Assembly (NCBI GenBank): GCA_003158895.1
Contig: PMLO01000058.1
Location: forward strand, 13,013 to 49,864
Direction: 5' to 3'
DNA from: Propionibacteriaceae bacterium
GTDB lineage: Bacteria; Actinomycetota; Actinomycetes; Propionibacteriales; Propionibacteriaceae
DNA length: 36,852 nucleotides
This document shows positions 9,257-18,206 of this stretch, in pieces; positions within the stretch are counted from its first letter, which is position 1; each line of letters begins with the position of its first letter. Under the pieces are notes generated by a model. The model saw only the letters and a program-made list of their open reading frames with translations, did no database searches and was not told the DNA's origin. Made by a program: the position numbers and the translations under genes.

Positions 9257-9543
9257 GGAGAGCACCTGTGCGCGCAAGGAGAGGAAGTATCCGCTCGGGG
9301 AGAGGATCTGTGCGCTGGGAGAGAACCTGTCCGGTCGAAAAGAGCATCTCGTGCACGCGCAAGAGGTCACCAGCTCCTCTCCCGGAGTGGATATCTCCTC
9401 TCCCCGAGTGGATATCTCCTCTCCCCGACTGGATATCTCCTCTCCCCAACACGCATGGGGTGTGTCGCGGGCAGTACGAGGTGTCTCGCGGGCAGTACGA
9501 GGTGTCTCGCCGAGCGGTGCAGGACCTCTCGCCGGGGGGTTTC
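9257..9543. repeat. Array of ~21-bp tandem repeats with inverted left/right halves upstream of topA
   Basis: GGAGAG-type units begin at 9257, 9278, 9299, 9318 with degenerate AAAGAG/CAAGAG at 9339, 9360; CTCCTCTCCC units at 9374, 9395, 9416, 9437; GTGT(C/G)TCGC-type units at 9460, 9481, 9502. Unit ggagaggaagtatccgctcgg is a near reverse complement of gagtggatatctcctctcccc. Confidence 0.85.
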
Positions 9544-9574
9544 CTGTCCGTTCAGATGAGCCCTGAAACGGGGG

Positions 9575-9596
9575 TTTAGACGTTCTGGTCTACAGT
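9575..9596 (+). promoter_or_regulatory. Putative topA promoter -10 region with overlapping dyad TAGAC-N6-GTCTA
   Basis: TAGAC (9577-9581)/GTCTA (9588-9592) dyad overlapping TACAGT (9591-9596), about 30 bp before the topA start. Confidence 0.35.
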
Positions 9597-9620
9597 GACG
9601 ACGTTTCCGTACCCGAAGGA

Positions 9621-12392
9621 GTGCCAGTGGCTGGCCGCCGACTTGTGATCGTGGAGTCGCCTACAAAGGCGACCAAGATCGCTTCGTACCTCGGCGCGGG
9701 CTACGTCGTCGAGTCGAGCCGCGGGCACGTCCGCGACCTGCCGACGAGCGCCGGAGAGGTGCCGGACAAGTACAAGAAGGAGCCCTGGGCTCGTACCGGC
9801 ATCGACGTCGACCACGGCTTCGCCCCCCTCTATGTCGTCACCGCCGACAAGAAGGCGACGATCAAGCTCCTCAAGGCGAGACTGGCTGACGCCGACGAGC
9901 TCCTGCTCGCCACCGACGGTGACCGCGAGGGCGAGGCCATCGCGTGGCACCTGCTGCAGGAGCTCAAGCCGAAGGTCCCGGTCCAGAGGATGGTCTTCCA
10001 CGAGATCACCCCGCAGGCGATCGCGGACGCCGTCGCCAACACCCGCGACCTCGACACCGATCTCGTCGACGCGCAGGAGACCCGCCGGATCCTCGACCGG
10101 CTGTACGGCTACGAGGTCAGCCCGGTCCTGTGGCGCAAGGTGATGCCGCGCCTCTCGGCCGGTCGTGTCCAGTCGGTGGCAACACGACTCGTCGTCGACC
10201 GTGAGCGCGAACGCATCAGCTTCGTCGCCTCCTCGTACTGGGACGTCGACGCCACGCTCGACGCCGGTCCCACGGCCACCCCGAGCACGTTCACGGCCCG
10301 TCTGACGTCCGTTGGCGGTACGAGGGTGGCGCAGGGCCGCGACTTCACCCCAGCAGGCACCATGCGGGGCACGCTGGTCCACCTCGACCAGACCGCCGCC
10401 GAGACCGTCGCCACCGCAATCCGTGGCGCGAAGGTCACTGTGACAAGCGTCGACGCCAAGCCGTACACGCGCCGCCCGTACGCACCGTTCCGCACCACGA
10501 CGCTCCAGCAGGAGGCCGGCCGCAAGCTCGGCTTCACCGCACAGCGGACGATGTCGGTCGCGCAGGACCTGTACGAGGGTGGCTGGATCACCTACATGCG
10601 TACGGACTCCGTGACGCTGTCCGACACCGCGGTCGCCGCGGCGCGCGCCCAGGTGCTCGCCCTGTACGGACCGAGCTACCTCCCGGCGAAGCCCCGCGTC
10701 TACGCGTCGAAGGTCAAGAACGCCCAAGAGGCGCACGAGGCGATCCGTCCCGCCGGCGAGGTCTTCGCGACCCCTGCCGAGACCGGGCTGAACGGCGATC
10801 AGCGCCGACTGTACGAGCTGGTCTGGATGCGTACGGTCGCCTCCCAGATGAACGACGCCACCGGCGAGTCCATGTCCGTACAGATCGCCGCCACCCACGC
10901 CGCAGTGCAGGTGCTTGGCAACCCGATCACCGAGTGCACGCTCACGGCATCCGGCCGTACGATCACGTTCCCGGGCTTCCTCAAGGCGTACGTCGAGGCG
11001 CACGACGACCCCGACGAGACCTCGGACGACTCCCAGGCCCGGCTTCCGCAGCTGGCCGCCGGCAAGGGACTGGACGTTCTCGACGTCGTCCCCGCCGGCC
11101 ATGAGACGCGGCCGCCGGCCCGCTACACCGAGCCGAGCCTCGTGGCCAAGCTCGAGGAGCTCGAGATCGGCCGCCCGAGCACGTACGCGTCGATCCTCCG
11201 TACGATCACCAGCCGCGACTACGTGTTCAAGAAGGGCTCGGCCCTCGTACCGACCTGGCTCGCGTTCGCGGTGACTCGTCTGCTCGAGGAGCATTTCGGA
11301 CACCTCGTCGACTACGCGTTCACCGCCGACATGGAGCAGACGCTCGACGAGATCGCCAACGGCGGCGCCGACCGGAAGGCCGTGCTCAGCGACTTCTACT
11401 TCGGCGGCGCGGGCGAGGGTGCCGACGAGGGCCTCCGTGACGCGGTCTCCGAGCTCGGCGATATCGACGCGCGCGCCCTGTCGAGCTTCCCGGTCCCCGG
11501 AGACCCCGACATCACGATCCGCGTCGGCCGCTACGGCACCTACATCGAGACCACCGACGGGCGCCGCGCGAACGTGGCAGAGGACCTGCCGCCCGACGAG
11601 CTCACCGCCGACCACGCCCACCAGCTGCTCGACGCACCGGTCACGGTTGAACGCGAGCTCGGCACCACCCCCGACACGAACCTGCCGGTCGTCGCGAAGG
11701 ACGGCCGCTACGGCCCGTACGTCACCGAGGTCCTCGGAGAGGACGCCCCGAAGAACGCCAAGGCGCGTACGGGGTCGCTGTTCAAGTCGATGTCGATCGA
11801 CACGGTGACTCTGGAGGACGCGATGCGGCTTCTGAGCCTCCCGCGCACCGTCGGCGAGGCTGACGGCGAGCCGATCACGGCCCAGAACGGCCGCTACGGC
11901 CCGTACCTCAAGAAGGGCGCCGACTCCCGCTCGCTGACGACCGAGGACCAGATCTTCGACGTGACGCTCGACGAGGCCCTCGCGATCTATGCGCAGCCCA
12001 AGCTGCGGGGCCGGGCTGCTGCCGCCGCGCCGCTCAAGGAGCTCGGCAACGACCCCACGACCGGCACGCCGATGGTCGTCAAGAGCGGCCGCTTCGGACC
12101 GTACGTCACCGACGGTACGACCAACGCGACGCTCCGCAAGGACGACGACGTCGACGACCTGACGCCCGAACGCGCCGCCGAGCTGCTCGCCGAGAAGCGC
12201 GCCAAGGGGCCGGCGCCCAAGAAGACGCCAGTGCGTCGTGCGGCTCCGGCGAAGAAGGCAGTCGCGACGAAGGCGGCCGCGCCGAAGACGACCACGGTGA
12301 AGAAGCCGGCGGCCGCGAAGAAGGCCACGACAGCCAAGAAGCCACCCGCCCTCACCGCGCGCACGGTCTCGGCCCGGGCCAAGAAGAGCTGA
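9621..12392 (+). CDS. topA: DNA topoisomerase I
   Basis: 'RRLVIVESPTKATKIASYLG', 'ATDGDREGEAIAWHL', 'ITYMRTDSVTLS', 'HEAIRPA', repeated 'GRYGPY' C-terminal modules, Lys/Ala-rich tail. Confidence 0.97.
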   Translation: MPVAGRRLVIVESPTKATKIASYLGAGYVVESSRGHVRDLPTSAGEVPDKYKKEPWARTGIDVDHGFAPLYVVTADKKATIKLLKARLADADELLLATDGDREGEAIAWHLLQELKPKVPVQRMVFHEITPQAIADAVANTRDLDTDLVDAQETRRILDRLYGYEVSPVLWRKVMPRLSAGRVQSVATRLVVDRERERISFVASSYWDVDATLDAGPTATPSTFTARLTSVGGTRVAQGRDFTPAGTMRGTLVHLDQTAAETVATAIRGAKVTVTSVDAKPYTRRPYAPFRTTTLQQEAGRKLGFTAQRTMSVAQDLYEGGWITYMRTDSVTLSDTAVAAARAQVLALYGPSYLPAKPRVYASKVKNAQEAHEAIRPAGEVFATPAETGLNGDQRRLYELVWMRTVASQMNDATGESMSVQIAATHAAVQVLGNPITECTLTASGRTITFPGFLKAYVEAHDDPDETSDDSQARLPQLAAGKGLDVLDVVPAGHETRPPARYTEPSLVAKLEELEIGRPSTYASILRTITSRDYVFKKGSALVPTWLAFAVTRLLEEHFGHLVDYAFTADMEQTLDEIANGGADRKAVLSDFYFGGAGEGADEGLRDAVSELGDIDARALSSFPVPGDPDITIRVGRYGTYIETTDGRRANVAEDLPPDELTADHAHQLLDAPVTVERELGTTPDTNLPVVAKDGRYGPYVTEVLGEDAPKNAKARTGSLFKSMSIDTVTLEDAMRLLSLPRTVGEADGEPITAQNGRYGPYLKKGADSRSLTTEDQIFDVTLDEALAIYAQPKLRGRAAAAAPLKELGNDPTTGTPMVVKSGRFGPYVTDGTTNATLRKDDDVDDLTPERAAELLAEKRAKGPAPKKTPVRRAAPAKKAVATKAAAPKTTTVKKPAAAKKATTAKKPPALTARTVSARAKKS

Positions 12393-12394
12393 CG

Positions 12395-13072
12395 ATGTCC
12401 GGGCTGTTCGTCGTCCTCGAGGGCGGGGACGGTGCCGGGAAGTCGACGCAGCTCACGCGGCTCGCGGCGTGGTTGCGCGAGGCGGGCCACGAGGTCGTCG
12501 TCACGTACGAACCGGGCGACACACAACTTGGCGCGACGCTCCGGAAGCTGCTGCTCGACCCCGCGTCCGGTGACGTGTCACCCCGCGCCGAGGCTATGCT
12601 GTACGCCGCTGACAAGGCGCAACACGTGTACGAGCTCGTACGTCCCGCGCTCGATGCCGGCAAGGTCGTCGTCTGCGACCGTTACGTGGACTCGATGATC
12701 GCCTACCAGGGCGCGGGCAGGGTGCTGGACGCCGACGAGATCCGCGGCCTGGCCGACTGGGCAACCGGCGGCTTGGTTCCTGACCTCACCGTGGTGCTCG
12801 ACGTTCCCGTGGAACGCGCCGTGGGGGAGAAGGTCGACCTCGACCGCCTCGAAGCGGCCGGTACGGACTTCCACGAGCGCGTCCGCTCGTACTTCCTCGA
12901 CCTCGCCGGCCAGGACCCTTCCCGCTACCTGGTGCTCCCCGGCCGCGAGGACCGCGACACTATTGAGGCCGCGATCAGGGCCCGGCTCGAACCCCTCCTG
13001 CTGCAACCGCAGCTACGCAGGCAGGATTTTCGCGGAACCCTGCACCCACCGAGGGGGGTCGCAAACGCGTGA
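12395..13072 (+). CDS. tmk: Thymidylate kinase
   Basis: 'FVVLEGGDGAGKSTQLTRLAAWL', 'VVVCDRYVDSMIAYQGAGR'; immediately downstream of topA. Confidence 0.95.
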   Translation: MSGLFVVLEGGDGAGKSTQLTRLAAWLREAGHEVVVTYEPGDTQLGATLRKLLLDPASGDVSPRAEAMLYAADKAQHVYELVRPALDAGKVVVCDRYVDSMIAYQGAGRVLDADEIRGLADWATGGLVPDLTVVLDVPVERAVGEKVDLDRLEAAGTDFHERVRSYFLDLAGQDPSRYLVLPGREDRDTIEAAIRARLEPLLLQPQLRRQDFRGTLHPPRGVANA

Positions 13073-13408
13073 TGACAGATCGGTTAAGGTGATCTCGACG
13101 TTGGCGCTGAGGCGTCCGCGTCTTCTGGCCAAAAACTGGTCAGAAGCACACAATCGGAGGTCAACGGTCGCAATGGGTCGTGTCATCATCCTGAAAATGG
13201 GCGATGGGCAGGTCCGCATCGGCTCGGTGGCTGGTCCGACACGCGGCGCAGATAGGGAACCACAGGCGATTCTCGCTGGAGCGATTACCGTCGGTGGTTC
13301 CGCGATGGCCGGCAGTTCGCCTGCGAGGTCCGACTTTGGCGTTGGCGCGCAGCACCTGAGCCAGCGTGGTCCCTTCGCGAGCCGTACATCGAGTGGAGAT
13401 TGATTGCC

Positions 13409-14329
13409 ATGGAAAGAGTCCTGATCACGGGCGTGTCAGGTGTCGCTGGGCGAGCACTCGTGCAAGAGCTGACGGTCTCCGGGTACGAGGTGATCGGCGC
13501 CAACTCAGCACGAGCCGACCTGACACGACGGGACCAGGCCGAGGAGCTCCTCGACGCCATACGGCCAACCTACGTCGTTCACCTCGCAGGGCGGGTGCAC
13601 GGGATCATGGGCAACATCCATTCGCAGGGCCAAGCCTTCTACGACAATATCCAGATCAACACGAATGTTGTCGAGGCGAGCCGCAGAGTCGGCGTCAAGA
13701 AGATCGTCGCCATGGGGTCGACCGCCATCTACTCCGACATTGTTTCGCTGCCGATGCGTGAGGACGACCTCTGGCTCGGAGCACCTCACTATTCTGAGGG
13801 CGGCTACGCCCATGCCAAGCGCGCGATGATCGCTCAGCTTGAGGCATATCGTGAACAGTACGGGATGGACTATTCGTTTGCCGTGTCGACAAATCTGTAC
13901 GGCCCGGGTGACAAGTTCGACGAGGCGCACGGTCATGTGCTCCCTTCGCTCGTGTCGAAAGTCCACCGCGCGCAGACGTTGGGGATACCGCTGGAGGTCT
14001 GGGGCACAGGGACCGTCACACGGGATTTCTTGTACTCGGCAGATGCCGCGTCGGCGATCCGGTTGATTCTCGAGAACTTCTCCGGTGTCATCAACCTTGC
14101 CACCGGGACGTCCGTCACGATCCGCGAGGCGGTCGAGACCCTGGTTCGGGTGGCCGGCTTTGACGGGACGATCAATTGGGACACGTCAAAGCCTGACGGG
14201 CAGCACGCGCGCGCCTACGACGTCTCGCGGCTCAAAGCGCTGGGCTGGGCACCTAAGTTCACGCTGGAGCAAGGGCTCGCCGAGACGTATGAGTGGTACG
14301 CGGACAACTTCTCGACAGCCCGCCGCTAG
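13409..14329 (+). CDS. GDP-L-fucose synthase-like NAD-dependent epimerase/reductase
   Basis: 'MERVLITGVSGVAGRALVQEL', 'MGSTAIYSD', YAHAK catalytic motif, 'STNLYGPGDKFDEAHGHVLPSLV', 'WGTGTVTRDFLYSADAA', 'WDTSKPDGQHARAYDVSRLKALGW'. ATG at 13409. Confidence 0.85.
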   Translation: MERVLITGVSGVAGRALVQELTVSGYEVIGANSARADLTRRDQAEELLDAIRPTYVVHLAGRVHGIMGNIHSQGQAFYDNIQINTNVVEASRRVGVKKIVAMGSTAIYSDIVSLPMREDDLWLGAPHYSEGGYAHAKRAMIAQLEAYREQYGMDYSFAVSTNLYGPGDKFDEAHGHVLPSLVSKVHRAQTLGIPLEVWGTGTVTRDFLYSADAASAIRLILENFSGVINLATGTSVTIREAVETLVRVAGFDGTINWDTSKPDGQHARAYDVSRLKALGWAPKFTLEQGLAETYEWYADNFSTARR

Positions 14330-14330
14330 C

Positions 14331-15635
14331 ATGAGCAGCGCCGCCGGGATGGCGAGCCTGAGGCTCGACACGCTGACGCCCACGAGACCCAATCTGATCG
14401 GACGACTGGAGATGAACGTCAGTTCGCCCCCCACGACTCTCCCCGGGAGCAAGTCCATGACTGTGAGATCCTTCGCCCAGAACTTCGAGGACGTGCTGCT
14501 CTGGCGCGCTCTTCGGCACGTAGCCGGCGGACGATACGTCGATGTCGGAGCCGGTCACCCCGAGTACCACTCGGTGACCAAGCTCTTCTACGACGCAGGC
14601 TGGTCGGGGATCAACATCGAACCGCTCCCAGCGCTTGCTGCTGCGCTCACGGTGAAGCGGCCACGCGACGTCAACATCCAGGCCGCTGTCACCTCGCGGG
14701 ACGTCGATTCCGTCGAACTCTCGGTCGTCGACTCGTGGGATGAACTCTCCTCGATCGCGGAAGACCGCGTCGAGGAACTGCGGGCCGAGGGTCGATCTGT
14801 CTCAACGACGACGGTTCCCGTCGTCCGACTGGACGACGTGCTCGCCGCGCACAGCCTGCGCGACGTTCAGTTCCTCAAGATCGACGTCGAGGGCGCCGAG
14901 CTCGACGTCTTGCTGACGCTCGACCTGGCACGGACGCGACCATGGATCATTGTGATCGAGGTCATCTCCGGAAGCGCCGTATCAAGCGCCCGACAAGCGA
15001 TCCGTGACCATCTCGAGCTCCATGACTACGTCCACTCCTACTTCGATGGCCTGAACGACTTCTACGTCGCCGGAGAGTTCGCAGACAACCTGCTCGAGAG
15101 CTTCGCCACACCGGTGAACGTGACCGACGACTTCATCGTCGTCTCAGACACGGATTACGTCATGGTGGATCTCATCGGCGAGAAGCTGGGCATGACGTCC
15201 CCCGTCCAGGCGAGTGAAGCACTGCAGCGGGTCGAGGCCGTCGTACGTGACCGGATCGGATTCGAGTCCCAGTTGCGTGAGCTCGAGACCGAGCTGGCGC
15301 CGGCGGCCGAGGCTGAAAAGACTCGTCACGAGGAGCGAGTGCACGAGCTGGAGACAATCATCAGAGGCTGGCGACTCAAGGCGGAAGCACTCGAGCAGTC
15401 GTCGTTCGAGCGCGAGCGGATGGTGGCTTGGTATGCCGCCGAGGTGGCCAACCTACGGAGGAGCGCGCAGCGTCACGAGGAGGCCACTGCGCGCGCACAC
15501 GCAGAGGACCTCAACGCGCGCGAGATCCAGAACCGTCTTGACGCTGTTCTTGCGAGCAACTCATGGCGCATCACGCTGCCGCTGCGAGCGATCCGCCAGC
15601 CCGGGGCGTACCTCAAGGCATTGAGGCGTCGATGA
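14331..15635 (+). CDS. FkbM-family methyltransferase with C-terminal coiled-coil-like extension
   Basis: 'RSFAQNFEDVLLWRALRHVAGGRYVDVGAGHPEYHSVTKLFYDAGWSGINIEPLP' and 'VQFLKIDVEGAELDVL'; Glu/Arg-rich C-terminus. Start 14331 or ATG near 14457. Confidence 0.85.
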   Translation: MSSAAGMASLRLDTLTPTRPNLIGRLEMNVSSPPTTLPGSKSMTVRSFAQNFEDVLLWRALRHVAGGRYVDVGAGHPEYHSVTKLFYDAGWSGINIEPLPALAAALTVKRPRDVNIQAAVTSRDVDSVELSVVDSWDELSSIAEDRVEELRAEGRSVSTTTVPVVRLDDVLAAHSLRDVQFLKIDVEGAELDVLLTLDLARTRPWIIVIEVISGSAVSSARQAIRDHLELHDYVHSYFDGLNDFYVAGEFADNLLESFATPVNVTDDFIVVSDTDYVMVDLIGEKLGMTSPVQASEALQRVEAVVRDRIGFESQLRELETELAPAAEAEKTRHEERVHELETIIRGWRLKAEALEQSSFERERMVAWYAAEVANLRRSAQRHEEATARAHAEDLNAREIQNRLDAVLASNSWRITLPLRAIRQPGAYLKALRRR

Positions 15636-17809
15636 GAGCCCCGGTCAATTCCTCGGGGGGCAGCGGGATATGCGTGATGGGCCGACGTGCCTTCGGCACA
15701 GGTATCGGCCACCTCACCGAGAGCCTTTTCGAGCTCCTCTCGCGCGCCTATGACATCCGACTCTGGGACATCCATTCCCCCTTCGGCCCCGACGAAGTCG
15801 TGAGACTGACGAGCGGACGTGAGATCTCGCTCGCGCGTGACCTCGACGGCTTCGCCGTGTACATCTACGCCGACGTGCTGTGGAACGGCGTGAACTTCAC
15901 GCAGTACGTCGCCCCCCCAACCTCGGGTTACCGGATCGCCTACCTGGCATTCGACTCCGACCGTCTTCCGCCCGAATGGGTCGAGATCCTCAACCGCGAC
16001 TTCGACGCGGTCTACTTCACGTCGGATCACCTCATCGATATCGCCCGAGACTCTGGTGTGGCGATCGAGATCGGGGCGTTGCCGCTGGCATTGGACATCG
16101 AGGCGCAAGTCGCTCGGAAGTACCGCCCGGTCGCCGGCAGCCGTGTTCGTTTTGGCACTCTCTCGGCGTATCACCCGCGTAAGGGACTCGAGGCGCTCGT
16201 CTCGGCGTTTCTCCGGGAGTTCGGGGATGCGTCAGACGCGGAGCTCGTCATCCACTCGAATATTGCCCTCGGTGAGACGGCTGAGTCGATCAAGTCGATG
16301 GTTGCGGTCGCTCGCACCGGCAACGTCATTCTCTCGATGGACAACCTCACGGAGTCCGCCAAGAATGAGCTGCTCGAGAGCTTTGACGTCTATGTGAACG
16401 CGTCGGCCGGGGAGGGTTTTTCCGTCGGGCCACGCGAGGCGCTTGCTCTGGGGAAGAGCGTGGTGATCACCGACCTCGGCGCTCACAGAGCGCTGTTCGG
16501 ACCGGCTGGGGTGTTCAAGGTGGAGACGCTCCACGACGCCCCGGCGATCTACCCCGAGATCGACAACCGCCAGTTCGGCTTCCAGCGCGTACCAGACCCT
16601 GAGTCGCTGCGCGCTGGACTCCGGTCGGCCTTCGACTTCGTGCGCTCGGATGAAGCCGTCACCTCCGCTGGGGATCGGAAGCTGCTGGCTGAAGAATTCG
16701 GCCTGCAGTCTTTGGAGCGCTCCTACTGGGGGCTCGTCGACCCCGATTCTCAGATCATGCGGCCAGAGAAGGGGCTGAGCCCGCACGCGCAGATGCCGCC
16801 CGGGCATCAGGCGCGCGTGCGCGCCTTCTCAGGGCGACATGGCATTGCGCTCGGCGCGACCAAACTCGTCGTGCCCGCGCACGACGGCGGCTTCTTCTCG
16901 CTCTACAACGCATACGTCAGCCACCTCGCGTGGAGCTTGCACGACTCGCCCCAGCGACTTGTCCTCCCGGACTGGGACTCGGGTCGGCTGCTAGAGCGGA
17001 TCAGCCCCAAGGACCCTGTCAGCTTCTGCTACAGCCGGCCGGAGCATGGCAACCTGTGGAACCACCTGTTCGAGCCGCCGTACGGTCTCAGCAGCGACGA
17101 TCTCGAAGACCCCGACTTCCTGTGGGAAGGCTCGCGCCAGGCGGCGCCACACTTCAACGAGTCCCGCGAACCGTTGCTCACCTACGTGAACGCCTATCGC
17201 CTTTACCAGAGCCCGGACTTCACGCGGATCCGCCGCCAGTACGAGGCGGTCATCCGGGAGCACGTTCGCTTGCTCCCCCCACTCCAGGCGGAGCTCGACG
17301 GCTTCCTGCGCCAGAGTCGCGACGGCAGATTCCTTGTCGCCGCGCACGTCAAGCATCCGAGCCACGCTATCGAGCAGCCCGATGGGAACATGGCGGACCG
17401 CCACACGTACGTAGAGCTCGTCCGTCGGGCTGTCGCTGAGCGTGGCATCCGCGAGGCCAGCGATGACTGGGCCGTCTTCCTAGCCACCGAGCAGGAGCGC
17501 GTCGTCGAGCTTTTCGACGAAGAGTTCGGTGATCACGTCATCCAGTTTCCCGACGTGCAGCGCATCCCGAGCGAGACGGACTCTCGCTTCGACGAGCTCG
17601 GCGCCGACGAGAAGATCGCGGACGGCCACCAGCTCCAGCACATCATGGCGACAGACACCACCCTGTGGTCGCCACGTCTGGCTTGGGAAGTGGTTCGCGA
17701 CGCCGAGGTCATGGCGTCAGCCGATGTGCTGTTCCACGCCGTGTCCAATGTCGCGACGGCGGTCTCGTTCATGAACCACCGTGTCGACATGAGGTTTGCG
17801 TCGGCATAG
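15563..17809 (+). CDS. Fusion protein: N-terminal GT4-like glycosyltransferase plus C-terminal NodZ/fucosyltransferase-like domain
   Basis: GT4-like 'FGTLSAYHPRKGLEALVSAFLREFGDA...NASAGEGFSVGPREALALGKSVVITD'; C-terminal 'FLVAAHVKHPSHAIEQPDG...DDWAVFLATEQERVVELFDEEFGDHVIQFPDV...ADVLFHAVSNVATAVSFMN'. The true start is likely downstream of 15563 (e.g. ATG 15632, MRAPVNSSG). Confidence 0.65.
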   Translation: MAHHAAAASDPPARGVPQGIEASMRAPVNSSGGSGICVMGRRAFGTGIGHLTESLFELLSRAYDIRLWDIHSPFGPDEVVRLTSGREISLARDLDGFAVYIYADVLWNGVNFTQYVAPPTSGYRIAYLAFDSDRLPPEWVEILNRDFDAVYFTSDHLIDIARDSGVAIEIGALPLALDIEAQVARKYRPVAGSRVRFGTLSAYHPRKGLEALVSAFLREFGDASDAELVIHSNIALGETAESIKSMVAVARTGNVILSMDNLTESAKNELLESFDVYVNASAGEGFSVGPREALALGKSVVITDLGAHRALFGPAGVFKVETLHDAPAIYPEIDNRQFGFQRVPDPESLRAGLRSAFDFVRSDEAVTSAGDRKLLAEEFGLQSLERSYWGLVDPDSQIMRPEKGLSPHAQMPPGHQARVRAFSGRHGIALGATKLVVPAHDGGFFSLYNAYVSHLAWSLHDSPQRLVLPDWDSGRLLERISPKDPVSFCYSRPEHGNLWNHLFEPPYGLSSDDLEDPDFLWEGSRQAAPHFNESREPLLTYVNAYRLYQSPDFTRIRRQYEAVIREHVRLLPPLQAELDGFLRQSRDGRFLVAAHVKHPSHAIEQPDGNMADRHTYVELVRRAVAERGIREASDDWAVFLATEQERVVELFDEEFGDHVIQFPDVQRIPSETDSRFDELGADEKIADGHQLQHIMATDTTLWSPRLAWEVVRDAEVMASADVLFHAVSNVATAVSFMNHRVDMRFASA

Positions 17810-17898
17810 CATTCGTATCGTCATCACCCGCAGGGCTGCGGCAAGAGCGCACCCTCAGGCCCCGACTGCGCCTTCGATTCTCTGCGGTGAGGCCTTGA

Positions 17899-18206
17899 TC
17901 ACAAAGCCGACCGGTGGGCCTGGTCAGCTACACCGTGATCCTGCTCGCGATCCCGACGCCGAAATATCAGACGGTTCAGCAGTAGGTAGTTCCAGCACGC
18001 AATAAGTGCCATACAGCCCAGTTTGGAGATCCACGGTTTCACGCCGGCTGTGGTCATCGCATGGATGATCAAGGACGATGCCGCGGCGTTGATGAGAGCG
18101 AGAGTCAGGTCGGCTGCGAACTGGCTTCCAATTCCGGGCCGGTGATCCCCACCGAACGACCACATCCTGTAGCCCAAGAAACTGGTCGTCATGCCCAAGG
18201 CAAAAC
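17899..18206 (-). pseudogene. GtrA-family flippase fragment, 5' part missing
   Basis: Only the C-terminal region ('VTTSFLGYRMWSFGG...LGCMALIACWNYLLLNRLIFRRR') remains; interrupted at about 18206 by the IS end. Confidence 0.65.

Noticed and set aside
9257-9543. CRISPR-like array
   Set aside because: 21-bp units are contiguous with no unique spacers and no cas genes in the window; better described as tandem/inverted repeats.
9576-11621. 681-aa minus-strand ORF opposite topA
   Set aside because: Shadow ORF of a high-GC gene; the opposite frame is unmistakably topoisomerase I.
12180-12392. Lys/Ala-rich repeats at the topA 3' end as a separate element
   Set aside because: Typical basic C-terminal tail of actinobacterial topoisomerase I.
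13173-13403. Short ORF MGRVIILKMGDGQVRIGSVAG... upstream of the fucose-synthase-like gene
   Set aside because: No recognisable motif and no clear ribosome-binding support; the region is more plausibly a leader.
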